Below are positions 1 through 6,542 of a stretch of 39,576 bases of DNA, piece after piece. This DNA is from an uncultured Candidatus Saccharibacteria bacterium (GTDB lineage Bacteria; Patescibacteriota; Saccharimonadia; Saccharimonadales; Saccharimonadaceae), in contig CAMZHH010000007.1 in NCBI GenBank assembly GCA_947306745.1, forward strand, positions 1 through 39,576. The letters are read 5' to 3'. The notes under the pieces are model-generated. The model was not told where the DNA came from. It made no database searches and saw only the letters and a list, made by a program, of their open reading frames with translations. Position 1 is the first letter of the stretch. Every line of letters begins with the position of its first letter. The translations under genes were made by a program, and so were the position numbers.

Positions 1-1
1 C

Positions 2-52
2 AACAGTATTCTAACCACCGTCTTCTCTCGTGAATTACCGGTGAGGTACTAA
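2..52 (+). CDS. possible 3' end of an upstream gene (partial)
   Basis: Frame 2 reads 16 residues (NSILTTVFSRELPVRY) to a TAA stop at 50-52. Another frame reads 10 residues to a TGA at 31-33, so the true frame is not certain. If real, it is the C-terminus of a gene that ends just before the pilin promoter. It is too short to identify; a type IV pilus assembly gene would fit the context, but that is a guess. Confidence 0.3.
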   Translation, partial: NSILTTVFSRELPVRY

Positions 53-83
53 AAAACCATAAGCAAAATGTAAAACGCTAGTG

Positions 84-89
84 TATAAT
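84..89 (+). promoter_or_regulatory. -10 box of the minor-pilin operon (leaderless type)
   Basis: A perfect TATAAT lies seven bases before the ATG at 97. Transcription would begin at or within a base or two of the start codon. No Shine-Dalgarno is visible. No good -35 is seen. Confidence 0.6.
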
Positions 90-96
90 ATAAAAA

Positions 97-1038
97 ATGG
101 AGGGCAAGGTGAGGCATAGCAAACAAAAAGGCTTTACGATCATTGAAGTGATGCTTGTTTTAGCATTAACTGGCTTGTTGTTCGTCGGTCTTGTTGCAGG
201 CTTTAGCGGCAACCTTGCACGCCAGCGTTACAAAGACGCTGTCCAGGATGTAGCAGAGCAGCTACGCAGCCTATATTCTCTTGTCTATAATCCCCAAGTC
301 GAGATTCGCGATAAGTCTAACTCTGCTTGCTATGGTTTAGCGAGTGGAAGTAATGAGATTGGCGATAAGGCTAACGTTAACCGTGGCCGCAGTAACTGTA
401 TCGTGCTCGGTGTAGTTGCTAGTATTCATAAAGACACAATTGAGACCACCACTTTGCTCGGGCGCGATGTTAGCCGCGAGGATTTGAGTGGTAAGACTGA
501 GCTGCAAGTTTTGCAATATGCGCAGGCCAACAATCTTGTAGCAATTGGTTCGAATGCGACAAATTGCAAGATTACGACCGGCGGAGAAATGAGTCTTTAT
601 ACGATGAAATGGGGTTCGAAGCTAACGAAGATAGATAACAAAGATAAAAGCGTGCGCGCTACTTTGCTAATATATCGCTCACCACGCAATGGTAGTATAC
701 ATACCTATGTCTGGGATGGCGTTGTCGAAGATCCTACGTCATCACGCGATCCAGAGGGAAACCTTGAGGCAATAAGTTATGAGAAATATGAGAAAAATCC
801 TTTGAATTGTAGTAGTGCGAATAACGTTAAACTCAATAACGAGGGTATTTATAAGTATATTACTGACGCCAATTTTCATTCAGATAGCACCCATGACTTA
901 ATCCTCTGCGTCGAGGCGGGCGACGGTATGACCTATGATGGACATCGTAGACAGATTAGAGTGCATGCAGGCGGTAGTAGCTCGCTTGCAGTTGAATTAA
1001 TAGATACAGAAAGCGATAAGTTTAAACAATGTCAGTAA
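97..1038 (+). CDS. type IV pilus minor pilin / pseudopilin, FimU/GspH-like
   Basis: 313-residue prepilin-like protein. A short basic leader (residues 1-12) ends in a class III prepilin cleavage site, KG|FTIIEV, with the conserved Glu at mature position 5. One hydrophobic helix of about 20 residues follows, then a large hydrophilic domain with several Cys. The family is cleaved and methylated by PilD-type peptidases and inserted in the inner membrane before assembly. It is the first of four prepilin-like genes; its stop overlaps the next start by 10 bases. By position it corresponds to the FimU/GspH minor pilin. The assignment to pilus rather than competence or secretion pseudopilus is inferred. 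The start is fixed by a TATAAT seven bases upstream. Confidence 0.8.
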   Translation: MEGKVRHSKQKGFTIIEVMLVLALTGLLFVGLVAGFSGNLARQRYKDAVQDVAEQLRSLYSLVYNPQVEIRDKSNSACYGLASGSNEIGDKANVNRGRSNCIVLGVVASIHKDTIETTTLLGRDVSREDLSGKTELQVLQYAQANNLVAIGSNATNCKITTGGEMSLYTMKWGSKLTKIDNKDKSVRATLLIYRSPRNGSIHTYVWDGVVEDPTSSRDPEGNLEAISYEKYEKNPLNCSSANNVKLNNEGIYKYITDANFHSDSTHDLILCVEAGDGMTYDGHRRQIRVHAGGSSSLAVELIDTESDKFKQCQ

Positions 1039-1841
1039 AAAAGACTAAGCATGGCGACACAATTGTAGAAGTCTGTATTTGCATTACTATTTTTGCACTC
1101 GTCGCAATCGTTAATATCGGCCTCATGAACAATGGCCTCAATACGGCGCAACGTACACTCGAGGTTACAATGGCGCGCACGGCGATGGATTCTCAGGCTG
1201 AAGCTTTACGCTTTATCCATAACAACTATCTTTCTGAGCGCAACTTTACTTCAGGTAATATGCAGTTTAAGAAAATATGGGACACCATCAAAAGCCTCTC
1301 TCGTAATACTACGAATAGCGGTACCGATGCACAATTATTTGACATCAACAATGCAAAAACTTGTGCAGATGCATACAAGAACCAAGTCGATCACTATAGT
1401 GCATTTGTTGTGAATCCGCGCTTAGTCGTGCCAGACATTGCACCAAAATATCGTGGTTATCAGTATGCGGGTAGCGTATCTGCTACTACGGCTTCGATTA
1501 TGGATAATATGTTAGTTAGTGGTAAAGATGGCGCTAATCGTCTCAAGACCGCATCGCTATATCCGCGCATTATTTATAGTACAACCCCTTCTTCGGCGAG
1601 TGGCTTGATCGCTGCTGACGATGATTCCACTCTAAAGAACGATAACGAAAAACTCTATCAGTTCATTAACCGCGCTGAGGGTATCTGGGTAATCGCTGTA
1701 TTTAGTAATCAAAACGATAAAAACCGCTCCGAGTATTTCGATTTCTATATCCGTACGTGCTGGCAAGCTGCTGGTACTACGGCCCCATCAACGATTACGA
1801 CGATTATGCGTCTTTATAATCCGGAGGTTATTCAGGAATGA
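1029..1841 (+). CDS. type IV pilus minor pilin / pseudopilin, PilV/GspI-like
   Basis: 270 residues. The N-terminus MSVKKTKHGDTIVEVCICIT has a short basic leader, the cleavage Gly and the Glu five residues after it, but the usual Phe after the cleavage site is Asp. A hydrophobic helix follows. The soluble domain is rich in Asn, Thr and Ala with few recognisable motifs. It overlaps the previous gene by 10 bases and the next by four (ATGA), so translation is probably coupled. By order in the operon it matches PilV/GspI. Confidence is high for prepilin-like and moderate for the subtype. Confidence 0.75.
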   Translation: MSVKKTKHGDTIVEVCICITIFALVAIVNIGLMNNGLNTAQRTLEVTMARTAMDSQAEALRFIHNNYLSERNFTSGNMQFKKIWDTIKSLSRNTTNSGTDAQLFDINNAKTCADAYKNQVDHYSAFVVNPRLVVPDIAPKYRGYQYAGSVSATTASIMDNMLVSGKDGANRLKTASLYPRIIYSTTPSSASGLIAADDDSTLKNDNEKLYQFINRAEGIWVIAVFSNQNDKNRSEYFDFYIRTCWQAAGTTAPSTITTIMRLYNPEVIQE

Positions 1842-2671
1842 TCAAGAAGAATCTTCAACAGAATAAAAAAGGCTTCACGATTATCGAATTTAGCATTAGC
1901 CTTATCTTTATTAGTATTATTCTTGTTGCGGTCTGTATGCTAACCATTCAGATTTCGCAAATCTATCAGAAGGGTTTGGTTATTCGCGCTATTAACTCGA
2001 CTGGTCGTGAGATTATGGACGAAATGACGCAAACCGTTAGTGCATCGCAAATCGTCGCAAACATCAATCCGACTTTAGCCACTGGTACTGATAACATTAC
2101 GAATGAGCAGATTTTCAATGCTAGAAAGAAGTATTTCCTTTACAACCAGAAAGGTGGTGATAAAAGCCAACAAACCTCTGGTATCTTCTGTACCGGTAGC
2201 TATGATTACATATGGAATACTGCTGATACGGTTAAAAACAAAGATAAGAATAATGCCGTATTGGTAAATAATCAGATTTATAAGTTTATCCGCATTCCGG
2301 ATACTTCAAGACAATTCTGCGCCACAGATGCATCTACGAATAAGATTAAGAGTATTTCTATTCCTGCCGGCAATATCATTAACCTCATTAATAGCGACGA
2401 AAACGATCTTGCTCTCTATGACTTAACGGTCTATCCAGCCATGCAGAGTGAATCTACACTACATACCTTATATTCTATCAGTTTCATTATCGCAACTACG
2501 CGTGGCGGTATTAACATTAACGCAAATGGCGATTATTGTAGGAGCGTGGACAACCCGAAATCCGGCGAGTATTCCAACCAAGACTTTAATTACTGCGCAG
2601 TGAACCGTTTCGATTTCGTAATTCGTCAGACCGGCGAGTCAACCACTCAGGGTGGTTATGGTACAAAGTAA
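1838..2671 (+). CDS. type IV pilus minor pilin / pseudopilin, PilW/GspJ-like
   Basis: 277 residues. The leader MIKKNLQQNKKG is followed by the cleavage site and FTIIEFSISLIFISIILVAV, a typical prepilin N-terminal helix with Glu5. The soluble domain holds four or more Cys, which may form disulfides in the extracellular fold. Its ATG overlaps the upstream stop (ATGA). By position it corresponds to PilW/GspJ. No separate promoter is seen. Confidence 0.78.
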   Translation: MIKKNLQQNKKGFTIIEFSISLIFISIILVAVCMLTIQISQIYQKGLVIRAINSTGREIMDEMTQTVSASQIVANINPTLATGTDNITNEQIFNARKKYFLYNQKGGDKSQQTSGIFCTGSYDYIWNTADTVKNKDKNNAVLVNNQIYKFIRIPDTSRQFCATDASTNKIKSISIPAGNIINLINSDENDLALYDLTVYPAMQSESTLHTLYSISFIIATTRGGININANGDYCRSVDNPKSGEYSNQDFNYCAVNRFDFVIRQTGESTTQGGYGTK

Positions 2672-2682
2672 AAGGGAGAAAT

Positions 2683-4173
2683 ATGGAAAAATCACAAAAT
2701 ACTAGAGAAGGTGCGGCGTCGATTTATATCGTCATCTTCACCACAATGCTTCTGAGTATCATTGCGCTTAGCTTCGTGCGCATTATGGTTTCTGAAGCCA
2801 ATCAAACTACCAACTATAGCTTGTCTCAATCGGCTTATAACTCTGCTATGGCTGGCGTAGAGGATGCTAAAATTGCTCTCTTGAAGTATCAGAACTGTAT
2901 CAGCACTAACAACAAGATCGATCAGATTTATGGCAGAGGCGAATGCGAACATCTCCGTAGTACCTTCCAGGCCACTGATGCAAATGACGACTGCGATATC
3001 GTCAAAACCGCTCTGCGCCGTCCACTTGGCGATCAAGAAACCCTCATTTCTTCCTCTCAAACAAATAACCGCTTCGTCGAGCAAACGAGTAAGGCTATTG
3101 ATCAGGCTTATACTTGCGTGAAGGTGGCCGTCGATACGGATGATTATATCTCGAAGCTTAATAACAACAACATGTCGAAGTATGTTCCGTTGCGCGCCCT
3201 CAATAACGAGAAAGGTTTGAACCAAAATAGCATTGACCGTATGGTTATCAGCTGGTTTAGCGATGATGATGCCAGCAACGCTACGAATGGTAGTATTACT
3301 AACTACGCAAGCTTCGTTGGTAGTGGCAAGGAATATAGCAACATTCGCGGTTCATCAGTGACGGCGAACTATACAAAAACACGCGACAACACCTTCAGCC
3401 TAGCCGAAAACACCATCAAGGGCTTCGGGGCTACCGGCACTTTGCCACCAGCTCTCAAGATTGAGCTATTCCAGACCTCTACGACCTTTGCGCTCGCGCA
3501 GTTCTACGAGGCTGGTAACAATGGTCAAACTAACCGCGGCTCTATTATCCTGCGCCCTTATGAAGCATCTGGCGATATTTCGATTATCGGTTCAGACTAC
3601 AACACTTCTGGCTTTGTCGCTTCAGCGATGAAAGGTAACAACGTCCCAACAGACGTGAAGTGTCAGGCTCTCAGGGGAACTTCGTTCACTAGTGGCTATG
3701 CTTGTACCGCCGAAATCGTAATCCCATCAGTAATTTCCGGTAGATACAATGTTGAAGGCGCTAGCGTAAATAGCGCGAACGAACGCAATATGGCAACCAG
3801 TCTACTTCGTATTAGTAACCCTTATGGCGCTCCAGAGACCACCTTCGAGGTTAAACTCTATAGCTGTGGTGACAGAACTAGATATGCCTCAAAAGGTCAA
3901 TGTACACCAATGAAATTCTCTGGCGTTCAGTCTCTTGTGGACTCTACTGGTCGTGCAAATGATCTTCTTCGCCGCGTCGAGACTCGCATGGAGATGATCG
4001 ATACTTATTTCCCACAGCCAGATGCTGAGTTGACCGTCATGGGCAGCGGCGATAGCAAGATTGAAAAGAACTATTACGTTACGAATAACTGTATATCTCA
4101 AACTTCCACAATGGGTGCCACGTCTGTCTCGACCTCACGTTCATCCTGCGACAACTTCGGTACGCCGGATTAA
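2683..4173 (+). CDS. PilX/GspK-like minor pilin
   Basis: 496 residues, last gene of the pilin unit, with a good Shine-Dalgarno (AGGGAGAA) before the ATG. The N-terminus has no GFTxxE motif. It reads EGAASIYIVIFTTMLLSIIA, then a helix ending in a region rich in Ala, Ser and Asn. This is typical of PilX/GspK-type N-termini, which start with a short leader, Gly and small residues. The rest is a long Asn/Thr/Ser-rich extracellular domain with several Cys. In pseudopilin complexes GspK is the largest member and caps the tip; the size fits. A terminator follows at 4204. Confidence 0.7.
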   Translation: MEKSQNTREGAASIYIVIFTTMLLSIIALSFVRIMVSEANQTTNYSLSQSAYNSAMAGVEDAKIALLKYQNCISTNNKIDQIYGRGECEHLRSTFQATDANDDCDIVKTALRRPLGDQETLISSSQTNNRFVEQTSKAIDQAYTCVKVAVDTDDYISKLNNNNMSKYVPLRALNNEKGLNQNSIDRMVISWFSDDDASNATNGSITNYASFVGSGKEYSNIRGSSVTANYTKTRDNTFSLAENTIKGFGATGTLPPALKIELFQTSTTFALAQFYEAGNNGQTNRGSIILRPYEASGDISIIGSDYNTSGFVASAMKGNNVPTDVKCQALRGTSFTSGYACTAEIVIPSVISGRYNVEGASVNSANERNMATSLLRISNPYGAPETTFEVKLYSCGDRTRYASKGQCTPMKFSGVQSLVDSTGRANDLLRRVETRMEMIDTYFPQPDAELTVMGSGDSKIEKNYYVTNNCISQTSTMGATSVSTSRSSCDNFGTPD

Positions 4174-4203
4174 TCTAGTTTAAAAACAAACATTAATCAA
4201 AAA

Positions 4204-4223
4204 ACCAGCCCTTCGGGGCTGGT
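4204..4223 (+). terminator. Rho-independent terminator of the pilin operon
   Basis: The stem ACCAGCCC / GGGCTGGT encloses a TTCG tetraloop, followed by a short T-rich stretch (ATTTTGA). It lies 30 bases after the last pilin stop. Confidence 0.8.
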
Positions 4224-4267
4224 ATTTTGAAGGTATAAAAAATACGGCACTAAGACCGTAAAACAAA

Positions 4268-4355
4268 TGGTGCCCGCGACTGGAGTTGAACCAGCACGCC
4301 CGTGAGGGCACTAGCACCTGAAGCTAGCGCGTCTGCCAATTCCGCCACGCGGGCA
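4268..4355 (-). tRNA. tRNA-Leu (anticodon CAG), with encoded CCA
   Basis: Read on the minus strand, the seven-base acceptor stem TGCCCGC/GCGGGCA closes. The anticodon stem CTAGC/GCTAG encloses loop TTCAGGT, giving anticodon CAG. A long variable arm (TGCCCTCACGGGCGT) marks a class II tRNA, and the T-loop is TTCAACT. The mature tRNA ends at 4271 and CCA is encoded at 4270-4268. A TAGAAT hexamer at 4363-4368 (minus) lies about seven bases from the mature 5' end, so the transcript may have almost no 5' leader. Confidence 0.95.
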
Positions 4356-4371
4356 TGCACCTATTCTAGCA

Positions 4372-4411
4372 TAAAAAATACCGTGTCGCACTCTGAAGAG
4401 CACGGCACGGT
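4372..4411 (-). terminator. terminator of the small membrane protein gene
   Basis: On the minus strand the stem ACCGTGCCG / CGACACGGT (eight of nine pairs) is followed by ATTTTTTAT. It lies 13 bases beyond the stop of the gene at 4424-4807 and separates it from tRNA-Leu. Confidence 0.65.
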
Positions 4412-4423
4412 GCGGTGGAGTCA

Positions 4424-4807
4424 TCAATTCTCGCCAAGTGATCGTACGACGATAGTATCGCCATCATTCAAGTATAACGGAGTACCGAAGGCATTTACTA
4501 GGATTTGAACAGTGTCGCCTACCTCATAAGAGGCGGTCGCGTGTGATATTTTACTTAAATCCATGCGTACGGTTTTTCCGTTCGTGTCGCTGATTAGTAC
4601 CAGGTTGTCTTCCGCATGATAGGCCACGCGATAGGTTTCGACGTCCGGACTTACAGCAAATGAGCCGTACAATGCACTAACAGCCACAATCAGCATGATT
4701 GCGAAGCACAATGCACACCAACCGCGGCTATTCTTGCTAAAGGCGATGCAAAAGCCGACTAACGAAATGACGGATAAGATAACTCCCAAGATTAAAAGAA
4801 CTTTCAC
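4424..4807 (-). CDS. small membrane protein of unknown function with extracytoplasmic beta-rich domain
   Basis: I place the start at the GTG at 4807, because AGAGGAG lies eight bases upstream of it. An ATG further out at 4855 would add 16 residues and has no such site. The resulting 127-residue protein has two hydrophobic helices in its first 50 residues (VKVLLILGVILSVISLVGF and CALCFAIMLIVAVSALYGSF). A C-terminal domain of about 75 residues follows, with alternating hydrophobic residues (ETYRVAYHAEDNLVLISD, YEVGDTVQILVNAFGTPLYL) that look like beta strands. I do not recognise the family. Transcription is divergent from RNase H. Confidence 0.65.
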   Translation of the reverse strand: MKVLLILGVILSVISLVGFCIAFSKNSRGWCALCFAIMLIVAVSALYGSFAVSPDVETYRVAYHAEDNLVLISDTNGKTVRMDLSKISHATASYEVGDTVQILVNAFGTPLYLNDGDTIVVRSLGEN

Positions 4808-4936
4808 GAGCAAAACTCCTCTCGTTTTTTCTCCGAACAAAAACCAAATGTTCACGGCCTCGTTCGGTGATGAACTATTCTATTATAGCATATTTTATCT
4901 TAAAAATCAAGATGCTACCGCTTAACGGGGGAGTGA

Positions 4937-4945
4937 TGATACAAT
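4937..4945 (+). promoter_or_regulatory. extended -10 promoter of rnhA (leaderless type)
   Basis: TGATACAAT combines an extended TGn with hexamer TACAAT (4940-4945). It lies six bases before the ATG at 4952, so the transcript should begin at or next to the start codon. Confidence 0.55.
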
Positions 4946-4951
4946 AAAAAT

Positions 4952-5380
4952 ATGTCACATTACTTCACAGATGGTAGCGCAAGTCCAAATCCTGGCCCTG
5001 GTGGGTATGCCGTGATTCTTGATGGCGCACCAGTTGCGCTCGGGCGCGAAAAAGACTCTACGAATATTCGCATGGAAGCCCAGGCTTTGATTGCTGCTTA
5101 TAAAATTGCCCAAGCGGGCGACGTAATCAGCACCGATAGTGAGTTCTGGGTGAATGTTGTCACCAAGTGGGCTGCTGGCTGGAAACGCAACGGCTGGAAG
5201 AAAAAGACTGGCGAGATAAAAAATCTTGAGCTCGTACAAGAGCTATATGATTTATATTGCGCTAAGCCAGACATTAAACTCGAATGGACGCGTGGCCATG
5301 TGGGCACGGATGGTAATGAAGCTGCGGACGAATGGGCCAATAAAGCCCGTGAGGGCGCCACGCTGGAAGGAGGAGCATGA
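4952..5380 (+). CDS. rnhA: ribonuclease HI
   Basis: 142 residues, the usual length for bacterial RNase HI, which cuts the RNA strand of RNA-DNA hybrids. Visible motifs: YFTDGSASPNPGPGGYA with the first catalytic Asp (D7), MEAQALIAA with the catalytic Glu, STDSEFW with the second Asp, and the C-terminal RGHVGTDGNEAADEWA with the flexible-loop His and last metal Asp. The KWAAGWKRNGWKKKTG segment matches the basic handle that grips the hybrid. The stop overlaps the next start by four bases (ATGA). Confidence 0.93.
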   Translation: MSHYFTDGSASPNPGPGGYAVILDGAPVALGREKDSTNIRMEAQALIAAYKIAQAGDVISTDSEFWVNVVTKWAAGWKRNGWKKKTGEIKNLELVQELYDLYCAKPDIKLEWTRGHVGTDGNEAADEWANKAREGATLEGGA

Positions 5381-5946
5381 AAAAATCCATCGTCAAAATG
5401 AAATTAAACAGCCGTATTGATTTTGTCGATACGCTAAGTGAGATTGATTTTAAATTCAGCGAGCCTTACTGGCAGCATGATCGTATTTTTGTGCCTCGTG
5501 GTTTTAATCGCGAAAAATCTCAGCCACGCTTATCTCTTCGCACTATTGTTAAAGATCCAAACAAAGATGCAATTTATGCCTTAGTACTACGCCGTCACTT
5601 CGAAGATAAGAAATTCGACGTGGTGAATTCAATCATCGTGAAGGATTATACTGAAGCGGCTCATATCGTATATCAATTGGGTTATGAGCTAAAATACGAA
5701 GTCGCACGCAAGCGGGAAGAGCTCAATATGGGCGATACGATTAAAATCTACATCGACAAAATCGATAACCTTCCTGGCTACTATGCAAAGATTGAATCGG
5801 ATTTGAGCGACAATGATGATCCGATCGAAGCATACAATGATTTGCTCGAAACCTATAAGGTGCTTAACGTTAAGAATACAAAGCCAGTTGCGCAAACTTA
5901 CGGCGAACTACTCGATTCATCATTACACGACACTGTTGCTGGATAA
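5377..5946 (+). CDS. CYTH-like domain protein, metal-site motif missing
   Basis: 189 residues, translationally coupled to rnhA, with a strong Shine-Dalgarno (GGAGGAG) inside the end of that gene. The strand pattern follows the CYTH / triphosphate tunnel fold: WQHDRIFVPRG near residue 35, PRLSLRTIVKD, YALVLRRHFED, a helix with YQLGYELKYEVARKREEL, then DTIKIYIDKIDNLPGYYAKIE. These correspond to the family's alternating basic strands, the KxR after the helix, and the lD.v..LG.f.EiE strand. The N-terminal ExExK signature is absent; the equivalent segment reads KSIVKMKLNSR. It could therefore be a binding rather than catalytic member. CYTH enzymes act on triphosphates or nucleotides; the substrate here is unknown. 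Confidence 0.6.
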   Translation: MKKSIVKMKLNSRIDFVDTLSEIDFKFSEPYWQHDRIFVPRGFNREKSQPRLSLRTIVKDPNKDAIYALVLRRHFEDKKFDVVNSIIVKDYTEAAHIVYQLGYELKYEVARKREELNMGDTIKIYIDKIDNLPGYYAKIESDLSDNDDPIEAYNDLLETYKVLNVKNTKPVAQTYGELLDSSLHDTVAG

Positions 5947-5951
5947 ACAAA

Positions 5952-5975
5952 AACCCACCGTCAAAGCGGTGGGTT
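5952..5975. terminator. bidirectional terminator between the CYTH-like gene and rpsT
   Basis: The perfect stem AACCCACCG / CGGTGGGTT with a six-base loop is flanked by A-rich sequence on the left and TTATTTT on the right. It lies between two convergent genes. Confidence 0.8.
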
Positions 5976-5993
5976 ATTTTGAATAGCTAATTT

Positions 5994-6383
5994 TTATTTC
6001 TCAGCAGCCTTCTTGGTTGCAGTCTTTTTAGCAGCTGGCTTCTTAGCAGCGGTCTTAGTTGCAGTTTTCTTGGCTGGAGCTTTCTTTTCTGCGGCTGGCT
6101 TTTCAGCTTTTGGAGCAGCTTTCTTAGCGGCGGCCATCTTTACATTGTTAGCTTTAGCAAAAGCGGCAAGTTTAGCTTTGCGGCGGCTAGCAGTGTTTTT
6201 CTTCATCAAACCTTTTTTAACGGCCTTGTCGTACTCGGATTGAACTACAGACATCTTTTCGGCAGTTGGGTTAGCGCGGAAATCTTTCAAAGCACCGCGG
6301 ATGATCTTCTTGATCGCTTGGTTGTTGCTACGGCGCTTTTCTGCTTGGCGCGCAGCCTTCTTTGCGGATTTAATAATCGGCAT
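5994..6383 (-). CDS. rpsT: 30S ribosomal protein S20 with long Ala/Lys/Pro tail
   Basis: 129 residues against about 85-90 in most bacteria. Residues 1-84 are a clear S20: MPIIKSAKKAARQAEKRRSNN, the three-helix pattern, and TASRRKAKLAAFAKA. S20 binds 16S rRNA early in small-subunit assembly. Residues 85-129 form a low-complexity tail of AAK, APK and TKK units resembling the tail of histone H1. A promoter lies at 6425-6453 and an AAGGA ribosome site precedes the ATG. Confidence 0.93.
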   Translation of the reverse strand: MPIIKSAKKAARQAEKRRSNNQAIKKIIRGALKDFRANPTAEKMSVVQSEYDKAVKKGLMKKNTASRRKAKLAAFAKANNVKMAAAKKAAPKAEKPAAEKKAPAKKTATKTAAKKPAAKKTATKKAAEK

Positions 6384-6424
6384 TTAAATACTTTTCCTTA
6401 AATTATTATTTTCAATTGAGATAT

Positions 6425-6453
6425 ATTATATTCTAAAAATACCAAAAAGTAAA
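6425..6453 (-). promoter_or_regulatory. sigma70-type promoter of rpsT
   Basis: On the minus strand TTTACT (6453-6448) and TATAAT (6430-6425) are separated by exactly 17 bases. The leader is about 35 nucleotides and contains AAGGA before the start. Confidence 0.75.
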
Positions 6454-6542
6454 GGGTAGAACAGAAAAGGCCTTGCATTTATAAAAAGATTATGCTAAAT
6501 TAAGGCTATAAAAGGTCAAAAATAAACAGAAAACATAAAAAT

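Noticed and set aside
4302-4508. 68-codon frame across the tRNA-Leu gene
   Set aside because: It overlaps a clear tRNA and the end of another gene on the minus strand.
6013-6243. Ala/Val/Phe-rich frame opposite rpsT that looks like a membrane protein
   Set aside because: It is the complement of the Ala/Lys tail of S20; the hydrophobicity is an artefact of antisense Lys and Ala codons.
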